Assembly (NCBI GenBank): GCA_023443745.1
Contig: JAEZTB010000008.1
Span: forward strand, 1 to 64,000
Length of the DNA: 64,000 bases
Direction of reading: 5' to 3'
From: Bacillota bacterium
GTDB taxonomy: Bacteria; Bacillota; Clostridia; DSM-8532
Made by a program: the position numbers and the translations under genes
Part shown: one piece after another, positions 1-7,852 of the stretch
Position numbering within the stretch: position 1 is the stretch's first letter
How the letters are laid out: each line of letters begins with the position of its first letter
The notes under the pieces: generated by a model
Database searches by the model: none
What the model saw: the letters and a program-made list of their open reading frames with translations, nothing else
What the model was told of the DNA's origin: nothing

Positions 1-15
1 TCAATAAAGATATTT

Positions 16-44
16 AGCGTGCAGCGGTTGTTCCGATGCACGCT
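16..44. other. Hairpin near left edge
   Basis: A perfect 8-bp inverted repeat (AGCGTGCA / TGCACGCT) encloses a 13-nt loop. No convincing T-run follows on either strand, so it could be a weak terminator for a gene left of the window or just a palindrome. The rest of bases 1-144 shows no gene. Confidence 0.3.
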
Positions 45-144
45 TTACAATATATAGGAGAATTACCATTTCATATCTAGCTAATGTTGCTTCTATTTTG
101 AGACAAAATCAAAAACGCTTGACACTAAAATTTTTAGGTCAGGC

Positions 145-705
145 TTATTTCTTTTTTCTAAGTTTTAATATAACATTTCGATTTTCTGCCATAGCTTTGA
201 ATAAGCGAACAGCATTTGCCGACTTTTCTTTTATAGATTCATCTGATTTTGTTCCATCTGCAATTTGTTCCATAACATGCTTTACATCTTGAAGTTCCAA
301 TAGGTTAACCGCGATACAGAAAAAGTTTTTTTGCCGCCCATCGTTGTAATCGTCCAACAAATTGCGCAATATATCTACTTTTTCATTAAGCTCTGATTGA
401 TAAGCGCCAAGTCCTATTTTTTTAACTTTTTCAAAATTCTTTAGCTGGTTCTGATGCGTGATGAAAGAGTCATAGACATCTGCACCCTCATACTTTTCAC
501 ATGGATGCTTCTCACACAGATAGCAATAATCAATACCGTGACGTTGGCAACAAGATAAAACTCCACATGGCGGATGTTTTGTTAAAAAACCTTCTCCTGC
601 GCAACCGGGACACTTAGATGTTCCTTCTGTTTGATAACGAGGACATAAACCGCAATTCAAGCCACAAACTGAAAACAAAGGATACTGCCTTTGTTGGTAT
701 TCCAT
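145..705 (-). CDS. DUF3795 domain, cysteine-rich protein
   Basis: A 186-residue cytoplasmic protein of unknown function. The N-terminal half is rich in paired cysteines (CGLNCGLC, CPGC, CGVLSCC, CYLCEKHPC within about residues 14-70), the pattern of the DUF3795 family and suggestive of zinc or Fe-S binding. The C-terminal half is helical and charged. The start has a clear GGAGG site 7 bases upstream. It lies 73 bp downstream of the WYL regulator on the same strand, so co-transcription is plausible. Family assignment rests on the cysteine pattern; the function is not known. Confidence 0.75.
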   Translation of the reverse strand: MEYQQRQYPLFSVCGLNCGLCPRYQTEGTSKCPGCAGEGFLTKHPPCGVLSCCQRHGIDYCYLCEKHPCEKYEGADVYDSFITHQNQLKNFEKVKKIGLGAYQSELNEKVDILRNLLDDYNDGRQKNFFCIAVNLLELQDVKHVMEQIADGTKSDESIKEKSANAVRLFKAMAENRNVILKLRKKK

Positions 706-778
706 TTTTATTCCTCCATCCTATTTTTCTTTTTCACCTCATACATGAAGCGTAATATAAAAATAAGACAACAGGCTG

Positions 779-1678
779 TCATGTTTCGTATTGTTTTATT
801 GCCTGTTTAAGAAAATCTCTCATTTTGTTCCTCGCATAATCAGGCGATATGACCTCTGCTTTTCCCCCAAATTGAGTAAAAACGCTTATCGCCCAATCTA
901 TATCTTCCGTTTGAAATGTTACGAGAATATTTTCACTATCATCTTTATATATATTCTCTGCTCCAAAAAAATCTATTGCTAAAAACTCATATGAAGTGTC
1001 CATGCGTACTGTTACAAGTTGACCAGCAGAATTAACAAAATCGCTTTTTAACTCAGGTATTTCATAATCTTGCCGTTCTTCAAAGTGAATATCAGTTAAT
1101 TCCATTTCAACTATTCGGCTTAGTTTATATATTCTAAAATCATTATGTTTCTTGCAAAAGCCAAAGAGATACCAATATTCTTGTTTGAATATTAATTTAT
1201 AAGGTTCTACCGTTCTTTCACTATATCCTGTGCCACTATAATAATGCATTTTTATAAGTGTTTTTGTTGCGATAGCTTTTCTTAAACTCTTGATTTTTTC
1301 AATTAAAGCGCTGTTATAGTTCCAAGTTGTAAAGTCTATAACAATGTCATTTTCTAAGAGCATTTTATTATCGCTATTTAGGCGTAGCTTTGCTAGAAGT
1401 GTTTTAATTTTTGCACTATCGTCAATAGTGGTAAAGCTATTCAATCCTGCAAGAATTAAGTTCATTTCATCTTTATTAAAGGCCGCTTTGTTGAACCTAA
1501 AATTAGCCAAGAGGAATACTCCTCCACCTATTCCTTGTTGAGTTACAACAGGAAATCCGGCACTTGACAAATCTAATAAATCTCGATGAATTGTCCGAAC
1601 AGATACCTCAAAATATTCTGCGAGCTCCTTTGCTGTTATTTTTTCTGTTTCCAACAGCTTGCAGAGTATTCCAAACAT
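779..1678 (-). CDS. HTH/WYL-domain transcriptional regulator (YafY-like)
   Basis: DNA-binding regulator with an N-terminal winged helix-turn-helix (KITAKELAEYFEVSVRTIHRD) and a WYL domain in the second half, where the signature reads EYWYLFGFC. WYL domains sense nucleic acid or small ligands in many regulators; the target here is unknown, but the adjacent DUF3795 gene is a candidate. The start is uncertain. The open frame extends to 1747, but a sigma-A-like promoter (TTGACA, 17 bp, TAAGAT) lies inside that extension. A purine-rich GGTGGTGGG precedes two ATA codons, and the first sensible ATG is at 1678, too far from that site for ideal spacing. A rare ATA start at 1693 cannot be excluded. Confidence 0.8.
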   Translation of the reverse strand: MFGILCKLLETEKITAKELAEYFEVSVRTIHRDLLDLSSAGFPVVTQQGIGGGVFLLANFRFNKAAFNKDEMNLILAGLNSFTTIDDSAKIKTLLAKLRLNSDNKMLLENDIVIDFTTWNYNSALIEKIKSLRKAIATKTLIKMHYYSGTGYSERTVEPYKLIFKQEYWYLFGFCKKHNDFRIYKLSRIVEMELTDIHFEERQDYEIPELKSDFVNSAGQLVTVRMDTSYEFLAIDFFGAENIYKDDSENILVTFQTEDIDWAISVFTQFGGKAEVISPDYARNKMRDFLKQAIKQYET

Positions 1679-1718
1679 TCTATTGCTTTTTATTATCCCA
1701 CCACCTTCATTGACTACC

Positions 1719-1747
1719 ATCTTAATAAACAAGACACGATATGTCAA
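1719..1747 (-). promoter_or_regulatory. Sigma-A-type promoter for the WYL regulator
   Basis: Minus strand: TTGACA at 1742-1747, 17-bp spacer, TAAGAT at 1719-1724. The -35 is perfect and the -10 matches four of six. Its position inside the longest open frame argues that translation starts downstream. Confidence 0.5.
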
Positions 1748-1781
1748 GTTTAAAGATATGAAAAGACCACATAGATAGAAC

Positions 1782-1813
1782 TAGGGCGAGTAGTCAGCAT
1801 GCTACCCGCCCTA
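1782..1813. other. Strong hairpin between divIVA and WYL gene
   Basis: A 12-bp stem with one mismatch (TAGGGCGAGTAG / CTACCCGCCCTA) and an 8-nt loop. It is downstream of no plus-strand gene, and the minus-strand 3' side has no U-run, so it is not a typical intrinsic terminator. It sits 3' of divIVA and upstream of the WYL promoter. Confidence 0.4.
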
Positions 1814-1887
1814 ATGCGCAAAACCTACAATATTCTTATAAACTGGCCTGTAAAATCTTAATGATGAGGTAAACCCTCCATGCATCG

Positions 1888-2361
1888 TTACACGGCCTTA
1901 GTGTCTAAATCATCACGGTCATCCAGATTCTGCAGGGCTTTTAGCTGCGCTCGAATAATACTTTCAATCTTTGCTTTATATCCCTCCACGTCACGTTTGA
2001 CGCGCTCATATTCAAATCTAACACCCAGCACTTCACGGTTCGCTTCTTCCAATATTTGCCGAGCACGGAGGTCTGCTTCCTTCTGAATATTCTCTGCACT
2101 CTTTTTTGCATTTGCAATGACTTCATCACTGGTCTGCTGTGCTATAAGCAAGCTGTTTTGCAGAGAGGTTTCAATACCTTTATAATACTTAACCTTTTCC
2201 TGACTGTCTTCAAGCTTTTCCTTCAATCTTGCATTGTCCTTTATCAGCTCGGTTAAATCTTCGACTACCTTTTCAAGTACATCCTCTACCTGATAAGAGT
2301 TATAGCCCAAAAGGGACTTCCTAAACATAATGTTCTGAAGGTCATTCGGTACAAAATTCAT
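1888..2361 (-). CDS. divIVA: DivIVA cell-division/pole-targeting protein
   Basis: Cytoplasmic, membrane-curvature-sensing coiled-coil scaffold that marks poles and division sites in Gram-positives. The N-terminus has the family module (PNDLQNIMFRKSLLGYN then VEDVLEKVVEDL) that binds membrane. The rest, about residues 30-140, is heptad-rich coiled coil, ending in an acidic tail. The start at 2361 is chosen over an upstream in-frame codon at 2391 because a GGGGGT site precedes it and DivIVA proteins begin just before this module. It is the last gene of the ylm-like division cluster. No ylmH homologue lies between it and yggT, where that gene is often found. Confidence 0.93.
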   Translation of the reverse strand: MNFVPNDLQNIMFRKSLLGYNSYQVEDVLEKVVEDLTELIKDNARLKEKLEDSQEKVKYYKGIETSLQNSLLIAQQTSDEVIANAKKSAENIQKEADLRARQILEEANREVLGVRFEYERVKRDVEGYKAKIESIIRAQLKALQNLDDRDDLDTKAV

Positions 2362-2511
2362 TACTATACCCCCGTCCATCCTTTCCGGCAAATTTACTGT
2401 TGTTATAATCTTTGCCGAATACCTACGCTTAACTCAACCGGTAGAATAAATATTGATCATTATTCCGTATTGAGTAATATGTAAGGACTGCCAAATCAAA
2501 TCATAAATTTA

Positions 2512-2787
2512 TCAAATAAATCTCTTTAATAATGTACTTAGCATATAGAGCAAAATCATCACCACGAATGGGGATATATCGTATTTCAGTCGGTTCTCGC
2601 TGGCTTGTTTTATGAATATTTTCCGCACAGGGTTCAAAAGCGGCTCTGAGATTAAAAGCAAGAACATAAAAGCTTTGGAATCCCTTCGGATAGCCTTAAA
2701 CTCACAAAGCACTCTTACGATGAGCACAACCTCCATTACACCAATAACTGAACGGAGGGCTATGATGAAAGCCTGAACCTTCCACAT
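2512..2787 (-). CDS. YggT/YlmG family membrane protein
   Basis: Small (91-residue) integral membrane protein with two hydrophobic segments (about residues 5-30 and 70-88) flanking a basic loop with the family pattern SEPLLNPVRKIF. YlmG/YggT proteins are linked to division and membrane organisation; mechanism unknown. It lies between divIVA and sepF. The start fits the family length, but no good ribosome-binding site precedes it; the bases just upstream belong to a short repeat (2792-2808). Confidence 0.88.
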   Translation of the reverse strand: MWKVQAFIIALRSVIGVMEVVLIVRVLCEFKAIRRDSKAFMFLLLISEPLLNPVRKIFIKQASENRLKYDISPFVVMILLYMLSTLLKRFI

Positions 2788-2791
2788 GGAT

Positions 2792-2808
2792 TATTACGAA
2801 GTAACAAG
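2792..2808. repeat. Short dispersed repeat, copy 1
   Basis: TATTACGAAGTAACAAG occurs here and identically at 30631-30647. It ends five bases from the yggT start codon, occupying the usual ribosome-binding position. Confidence 0.4.
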
Positions 2809-2837
2809 CAATGAGCAACCCGTTACGCATCCTTTGC

Positions 2838-3293
2838 TTATTTTACCCAGGAAAAGACGCCTTTATTCCGCATTTCATCCTTTAAATCCCCGGTAATTTC
2901 AATACAGGCTGGGGTAGCAAGGAAAATCCCGCTGGAAATCTTTTGAATGTCGCCATCCAGGCAATAAACAGCGCCACTTAAAAAATCCACCATTCTCTGT
3001 GCCACTGGTGTATCAACGCCTTCAACATTCATGATAACGGGTTTGTTGGATTTGAGATGATCACAAAGCTCACGGGCCTCGAGAATATTTTGAGGTGCAA
3101 GAATGACAACCTTTAAATTATTGTTGTTATTCATGTTCAAAACTTTGCCCTGGGAATTTTTTCTCTGGGAAGCGTAGCGATCGTTTCTGGAAGGTGAGCT
3201 TTCCACAACCTCTTCCTCATACATTTCTTCTTCGCCATCCACATTTGATTCCCAACCCACAAAGTCAAGAACCTTCTCAAACAATTTTGCCAT
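2838..3293 (-). CDS. sepF: Cell-division protein SepF
   Basis: SepF (YlmF) polymerises under the membrane, binds FtsZ and anchors the Z-ring. The 151-residue protein has an N-terminal amphipathic segment (MAKLFEKVLDFVG) that binds membrane, an acidic/polar linker (about residues 18-55), and a C-terminal globular domain with the family pattern NLKVVILAPQNILEARELCDHL and the glycine-rich VDFLSGAVYCLDGDIQ. A GGAGGAAG site precedes the start. Its place between yggT and yggS is the classic arrangement. Confidence 0.95.
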   Translation of the reverse strand: MAKLFEKVLDFVGWESNVDGEEEMYEEEVVESSPSRNDRYASQRKNSQGKVLNMNNNNNLKVVILAPQNILEARELCDHLKSNKPVIMNVEGVDTPVAQRMVDFLSGAVYCLDGDIQKISSGIFLATPACIEITGDLKDEMRNKGVFSWVK

Positions 3294-3341
3294 AGTATCT
3301 TCCTCCAGTTTTCATTCGTAAAATATCGCTAGCCTTCTAGG

Positions 3342-4037
3342 CTAATACATTCTTTCTCCAAAGAGAGCACTCCCGACTCTGACGATTGTGGCTCCTTCCT
3401 CCACTGCTACGTTAAAATCGCTGCTCATGCCCATGGAGAGTTCTTCTATATTGATATTTTCTACCCTTTCCCTCTCCATGTCAACTGATAGTTTTCGTAA
3501 AGTCCTGAAAATAAGCCGAACATCCTCAGGATCCTCAGTATATGGAGCTATGGTCATAAGCCCTTTTACACGAATATTACCCATCTTAGAAAGCTTCAAT
3601 AAAAAACTTTTCAGATTGTCAGGATCAACACCAGCTTTTGTACTTTCCCCGGCCACATTGACCTGAACTAGTACAGAAAAAATGTGATTGATCTTCTCTC
3701 CCCTGTCCTGAAGGGCTTCGGCCAGCTCAATCCGGTCAAGGGAATGAATCAGGGTAATGCGGTTATCCAAATATTTGACTTTATTGGTTTGAAGCCTTCC
3801 AATTATGTGCCAGCAGCAATCCCTGTTAATTATATCGGATTTTCTAAGAAATTCCTGAACTCTATTTTCGCCAAAATGCGTAATTCCCTTATCAAAGGCA
3901 CTTCGCATAAGATCGATGTCCACTGTTTTCGTAACACCTAAAAGCAGAATATCTTCAGGATTTCTGCCGGCCTTCAGTGCAGAGGCCTTGATGCTTTGTT
4001 TTATAGAGTGAATGTTATTATCAAGCTCACTGCTCAT
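3342..4037 (-). CDS. YggS-family pyridoxal-phosphate homeostasis protein
   Basis: Single-domain PLP-binding TIM-barrel protein (231 residues; YlmE/YggS/PROSC family) involved in PLP and amino-acid homeostasis. The PLP lysine lies in LLGVTKTVD (about residue 37). HFGENRVQEF, WHIIGRLQTNKVKYL, LVQVNVAGESTKAG, LMTIAP and the C-terminal LSMGMSSDFNVAVEEGATIVRVG phosphate-binding segment are all present. It overlaps the upstream HlyD-like gene by 4 bp (ATGA), so the two are translationally coupled. Full length, no oddity. Confidence 0.93.
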   Translation of the reverse strand: MSSELDNNIHSIKQSIKASALKAGRNPEDILLLGVTKTVDIDLMRSAFDKGITHFGENRVQEFLRKSDIINRDCCWHIIGRLQTNKVKYLDNRITLIHSLDRIELAEALQDRGEKINHIFSVLVQVNVAGESTKAGVDPDNLKSFLLKLSKMGNIRVKGLMTIAPYTEDPEDVRLIFRTLRKLSVDMERERVENINIEELSMGMSSDFNVAVEEGATIVRVGSALFGERMY

Positions 4038-5359
4038 TTTTCCACTACCTGACCTTCTACTACATTTTTAGGATTAACCAAATAGATATCAAATATTTGA
4101 ACACTTTTTTCAGCATTTGTCGGATCCAGGTTCTCGATTATAGCATAGGAATCTTGCCGGCCAATAATGTGAACGCGTTTAAAAATGACTTTATTCATTT
4201 CAACAATTGCGATATCCGCTGTATCATCCACTGTGTTTTCATTGAACAGACTTCTTAAGGGAACCTTCATGCCTGTGACACTCTGCATGATTAGATTCCC
4301 GTTGAAGCTCCTGAGATTCATGGTTTTTTCTATGAACTTCGTCATTCTGACCGTTAATTTCCTATAATCGTCCTTCTGTTCTCCCACCTCTTCCAGCGTT
4401 ACAGGAATGCTTTCCTCAAAACCGTCAATTTCTACTTCAAAGGTGAGAACCCTGTTGTCAAGCTTGGCTTTTTCATAAAGAACAGCAATCTCCTGGCCTT
4501 GTTTTTCAGGAATGCTAAAGGCAATCCAACCCTCGTCATTGGTTACCAGCTTGCCATAAACCTCATCCCTCTTGGCATTAATTTCAGGCGGCGTCAGCCA
4601 GTTATCGGGTGTAGCCTGTGCTTCCACAGCCTGACTAATTTGCTCAAGGGTGATATCATGCCGTTTCTCAGGGGTATACTGCTCTTCAAGGCCATCACAG
4701 TGATAAGAGACAATCCCTGAAATGGGAGAGCTGATACTCTTTACGGATTTCTCAATATTGCTGCGCAATCTCTCAAGCTCATTCTTTTCATTCTTAAGGC
4801 TGTCAATCAGAGTACCATTCTCAAGCATATAGCGTGCCCTGGCTTCAAGCACATGATCGACAGCATTCCGGATTGCATTGGCATCACTCAAATCACCTGT
4901 ATTTGAAAGGCCAGAGAGCTTAGTAATCTGCTTTTCGATTGCAGCTTCCCATGCCTCGCGCTCCGAGCCTGTGGCATTATCAAATTTAGCCACAACGCGC
5001 TTTAATATTTCCAGCTCCATCTGCCTGTAGTTTTCGACTACATCCCGGGTATTGGACTGGATATAGGATGCTACTTCATCTCCTTTTGCAACGCGTTCTC
5101 CGTTTTGCACATCCGGAATAACAATACCGTCCCCAGGAGAGGTCAAAACCATTTCCTTACGAAATAACACCCCCTGGAGCGGTACCTTGATCTCAAGGGT
5201 AGCCGTTTTAATGGCTCCAATTTCATGGTTAACTGAAAAAACCCAATTCCATAAAGCAGGAATGTAAATAAGCAGCAAAATAAATCCCAATAAGCTAAAG
5301 AGCCTTCTGCGATTACGTTGCGCTTTTCTTTTTCTACTTCTTTCCTCAAGCTCGTTCAT
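4034..5359 (-). CDS. HlyD-like membrane-fusion/adaptor protein
   Basis: Membrane-anchored extracytoplasmic protein related to HlyD efflux adaptors. A basic N-terminus (RKRKAQRNRRR) is followed by one transmembrane helix (about residues 22-42), a biotinyl/lipoyl-like strand region (PLQGVLFRKEMV, GIVIPDVQNGERVAKGDEVA), a helical hairpin (about residues 105-210), and a second half-motif SISSPISGIVSYHCDG. No partner ABC transporter or TolC-like gene is nearby, so transport function is unproven; its conserved neighbours are division genes. The start at 5359 has GGAGG five bases upstream; an in-frame TTG at 5371 overlaps that site and is unlikely. Confidence 0.75.
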   Translation of the reverse strand: MNELEERSRKRKAQRNRRRLFSLLGFILLLIYIPALWNWVFSVNHEIGAIKTATLEIKVPLQGVLFRKEMVLTSPGDGIVIPDVQNGERVAKGDEVASYIQSNTRDVVENYRQMELEILKRVVAKFDNATGSEREAWEAAIEKQITKLSGLSNTGDLSDANAIRNAVDHVLEARARYMLENGTLIDSLKNEKNELERLRSNIEKSVKSISSPISGIVSYHCDGLEEQYTPEKRHDITLEQISQAVEAQATPDNWLTPPEINAKRDEVYGKLVTNDEGWIAFSIPEKQGQEIAVLYEKAKLDNRVLTFEVEIDGFEESIPVTLEEVGEQKDDYRKLTVRMTKFIEKTMNLRSFNGNLIMQSVTGMKVPLRSLFNENTVDDTADIAIVEMNKVIFKRVHIIGRQDSYAIIENLDPTNAEKSVQIFDIYLVNPKNVVEGQVVEK

Positions 5360-5399
5360 TTTTTCCTCCAAGGAGCCCTAAAGACTCCTGGGTCATATT

Positions 5400-6689
5400 T
5401 TAAATACCGATGATGCCTTGATTGACGAGCTCCTGAACAGCACACATGACCCCCAGCTTCACATGCTCGTAAACCAAGCCGCCCTGCATATAAGCTGTAT
5501 AAGGCGCCCGGATAGGAGCATCCGCACTGAGCTCAATGGAGGACCCCTGTATAAAAGCTCCTGCCGCCATGATGACGGGTGAATCGTAACCCGGCATATC
5601 CCAGGGCTCTGGTCGTACAAAGGAATCCACAGGCGAGCCTTTTTGTATGCCCTGGCAGAAGGCAATAACAGCATCCTTGCGATTAAACTTTATGGCCTGA
5701 ATAAGATCACACCGTGGGTCAAATGGGCCCGGATAGGTCTCAAAGCCCAGGTTCTGCATGAGCTGAGCTGTAAAGACTGCTCCTTTAAGGCTCTCAGCTA
5801 CTACGTGAGGTGCCATAAAAAAGCCCTGAAACAACAATCTGTTCTGACCCAGGGTTGCTCCCACCTCCCTGCCCAATCCAGGCAAGGTCATGCGATATGA
5901 AATCTTCTCTATGAGATCCTTTCGCCCTGCTATATACCCGCCCGACGGCACAAGGCCCCCACCGGGATTCTTGATCAGGGAGCCAGCCATAATATCGACG
6001 CCTACCTCGGTAGGTTCACGTTCCTCTACGAATTCGCCATAACAGTTATCTACCATGATAAGAACGTCAGGCCTGGCAGCCTTAACGAGCTTGACGATCC
6101 GCTCAATCTCAGAGATTGTCAAGGCAGGACGCCAGGCATATCCCCGGGAGCGCTGAATAAAAATCAGCTTTGTTTTGTCATTTATACCTTTTACAATAGT
6201 TTCGTCATCAAGAAGGCCATCTGGTGTGAGCTCAATCTGGTGATAGGTTATCCCATACTCCTTTAATGAACCGGCCCCTTCCTGCCCTCGGGTACCTATT
6301 ACTTCATCCAACGTATCGTAAGGCTTTCCTGTAATTGAAAGGAGCTCATCTCCCGGCCTTAAAATGCCATATAGACAAAGCGCCAGGGCATGGGAGCCGC
6401 AGGTTATGCTATGCCGGACCAAAGCATCCTCGGCACGGAAGGCATGGGAATAAACAGCGTCAAGAATTTCTCTTCCCCTGTCGTTATATCCGTAGCCTGT
6501 AGTTCCGGAAAAATGGGTATCGCTTAATTTTTCAAGCTGCATGGCACGAATAACCTTCAGCTGATTTTGTTCTTTCACGGTATCAATATGATCAAAGCTG
6601 TTTTTAACCAATGCTTCAGCTTCTTTTGCACGCTTAATAATGGACGGACTGACATGAAAATCTTCATAATATTCTCTTTGGTTGCTCAT
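5400..6689 (-). CDS. PLP-dependent enzyme, aluminium-resistance/methionine gamma-lyase family
   Basis: Fold-type I PLP enzyme (429 residues) of the family often named aluminium resistance protein (YnbB-like), related to methionine gamma-lyase. Recognisable parts are the cofactor region with ITCGSHALALCLYGILRPGDEL, the Asp of IMVDNCYGEFVE, and the probable Schiff-base lysine in MAGSLIKNPGGGLVPSGGY (near residue 238). The name comes from an old plasmid phenotype and does not predict metal resistance; a C-S lyase activity is more likely. It is followed 28 bp later by the HlyD-like gene, so these may be co-transcribed. GAGG precedes the start. Confidence 0.85.
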   Translation of the reverse strand: MSNQREYYEDFHVSPSIIKRAKEAEALVKNSFDHIDTVKEQNQLKVIRAMQLEKLSDTHFSGTTGYGYNDRGREILDAVYSHAFRAEDALVRHSITCGSHALALCLYGILRPGDELLSITGKPYDTLDEVIGTRGQEGAGSLKEYGITYHQIELTPDGLLDDETIVKGINDKTKLIFIQRSRGYAWRPALTISEIERIVKLVKAARPDVLIMVDNCYGEFVEEREPTEVGVDIMAGSLIKNPGGGLVPSGGYIAGRKDLIEKISYRMTLPGLGREVGATLGQNRLLFQGFFMAPHVVAESLKGAVFTAQLMQNLGFETYPGPFDPRCDLIQAIKFNRKDAVIAFCQGIQKGSPVDSFVRPEPWDMPGYDSPVIMAAGAFIQGSSIELSADAPIRAPYTAYMQGGLVYEHVKLGVMCAVQELVNQGIIGI

Positions 6690-6725
6690 AGTTACCTCAT
6701 CTGTAGTAAAAGTATTGTTGTTTCG

Positions 6726-7688
6726 TTATAAATGGGTGTTTTCATTCTTCTCCGTTTCGTTTACTGTTTCGTCTCTAATTTCAGTATCCTGGTTCTCTGC
6801 ATCATTTTCTGCTTCCCTGTCTGTTGCTTTTGCGGCTGCCTTTTCAGCTTCCCTGATTTGATTTAATGCATTTTCTTTAGCTTCCAATTCCACAAGGAAA
6901 TCCTCTACCTCTTTCTTGGTAATGGTACTGGTATTCCAAAAGCGTAAGGTCAAGGAGTGCCTTACCATGTAAAGAGCCTTTTCTAGATTGCCCATTTTAT
7001 CCAATACCCTGGCGTAGTTATAAAAAGCCTCCGGGAAATTGGGCTTGTGCTTCATGGTTTCCTGAAAGGTTTCAAAAGCGTTCTCATTGTCTCCCAAAAG
7101 GAAATAGGATGTTCCCAGATTATCAAGAATAATGGCATTGGTACCATTGTAATCCTTTGCTTGAAGGTTAAATTCTAGGGCTTTTTCGTAATCGCCTTTT
7201 TCAATATGAAGGAAGCCAAGGGTAGCATAAACATTGGTAGTTTCAAAGGTTTTCAGAAGCTCGGACAGATCCTCTATCGCTTCGTCCACCTTGTTCTGCT
7301 TCCATAGAACAAGCGCTTTTGTCACCCTTAATGATTTTTTATCAGCTTCTGCCTGGACTCGCTTTAATGCCTCATCGATCTGAACGGCAGCCTCTTCGGT
7401 ATGGCCCAGTTTTAATAGAAGAAAGGCATAGGAACCGCGTATATTTACTGCATTCGGATTTAATGAAATCGAGGTTTTAAGATCACTTAAAGCACCTTCA
7501 AAATCACCGTTTTGATATTTTTTACTTCCCCGGTTCTGATATATGACAGCTCTGTTCAGATAAGCTGCACCAATTATAAAGATACCAACGACTATAATTC
7601 CGCCAATTGTACCCATTAATGAAAAAGCCAGGTAGATGATGATCAACGGTAGAATAACTCGGGCAAGTGAGCCGAATGGATTAGTCAT
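6726..7688 (-). CDS. Membrane-anchored TPR-repeat protein
   Basis: N-terminal hydrophobic stretch (about residues 8-45, one or two membrane helices) followed by about six tetratricopeptide repeats (residues 50-250, e.g. GDFEGALSDLKTSISLNPNA, GDYEKALEFNLQAK, GDNENAFETFQETMKHKPNFPEA). The C-terminal tail is charged, Glu/Asn-rich and probably disordered. TPRs mediate protein-protein contacts; the partner is unknown. An AGAGGAG site precedes the start. The PLP-enzyme gene follows after 36 bp on the same strand. Confidence 0.8.
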   Translation of the reverse strand: MTNPFGSLARVILPLIIIYLAFSLMGTIGGIIVVGIFIIGAAYLNRAVIYQNRGSKKYQNGDFEGALSDLKTSISLNPNAVNIRGSYAFLLLKLGHTEEAAVQIDEALKRVQAEADKKSLRVTKALVLWKQNKVDEAIEDLSELLKTFETTNVYATLGFLHIEKGDYEKALEFNLQAKDYNGTNAIILDNLGTSYFLLGDNENAFETFQETMKHKPNFPEAFYNYARVLDKMGNLEKALYMVRHSLTLRFWNTSTITKKEVEDFLVELEAKENALNQIREAEKAAAKATDREAENDAENQDTEIRDETVNETEKNENTHL

Positions 7689-7781
7689 TTTATTTACTCC
7701 TCTAAAATTAAAAGTCTGGGCTTTATCAAATGTAAACTATCTCTATATTATCATTAATTGAAGCCTATTTCAATTCAAAGA

Positions 7782-7807
7782 GGAGCGTTTCCCGAAGGAA
7801 ACACTCC
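7782..7807 (-). terminator. Probable terminator after the histidine kinase gene
   Basis: Stem GGAG(C)GTTTCC / GGAAAC(A)CTCC with a CGAA tetraloop and one mismatch. On the minus strand it is followed by CTTTG, a short U-run. It sits 45 bp past the kinase stop codon. Confidence 0.55.
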
Positions 7808-7852
7808 ACAATACTCGACCCGTAAAATGCTGAAATGCGTGCTCTAGCACCT

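Noticed and set aside
5400..6689. Aluminium resistance function
   Set aside because: The historic family name is not supported by sequence; the PLP-enzyme fold indicates a lyase.
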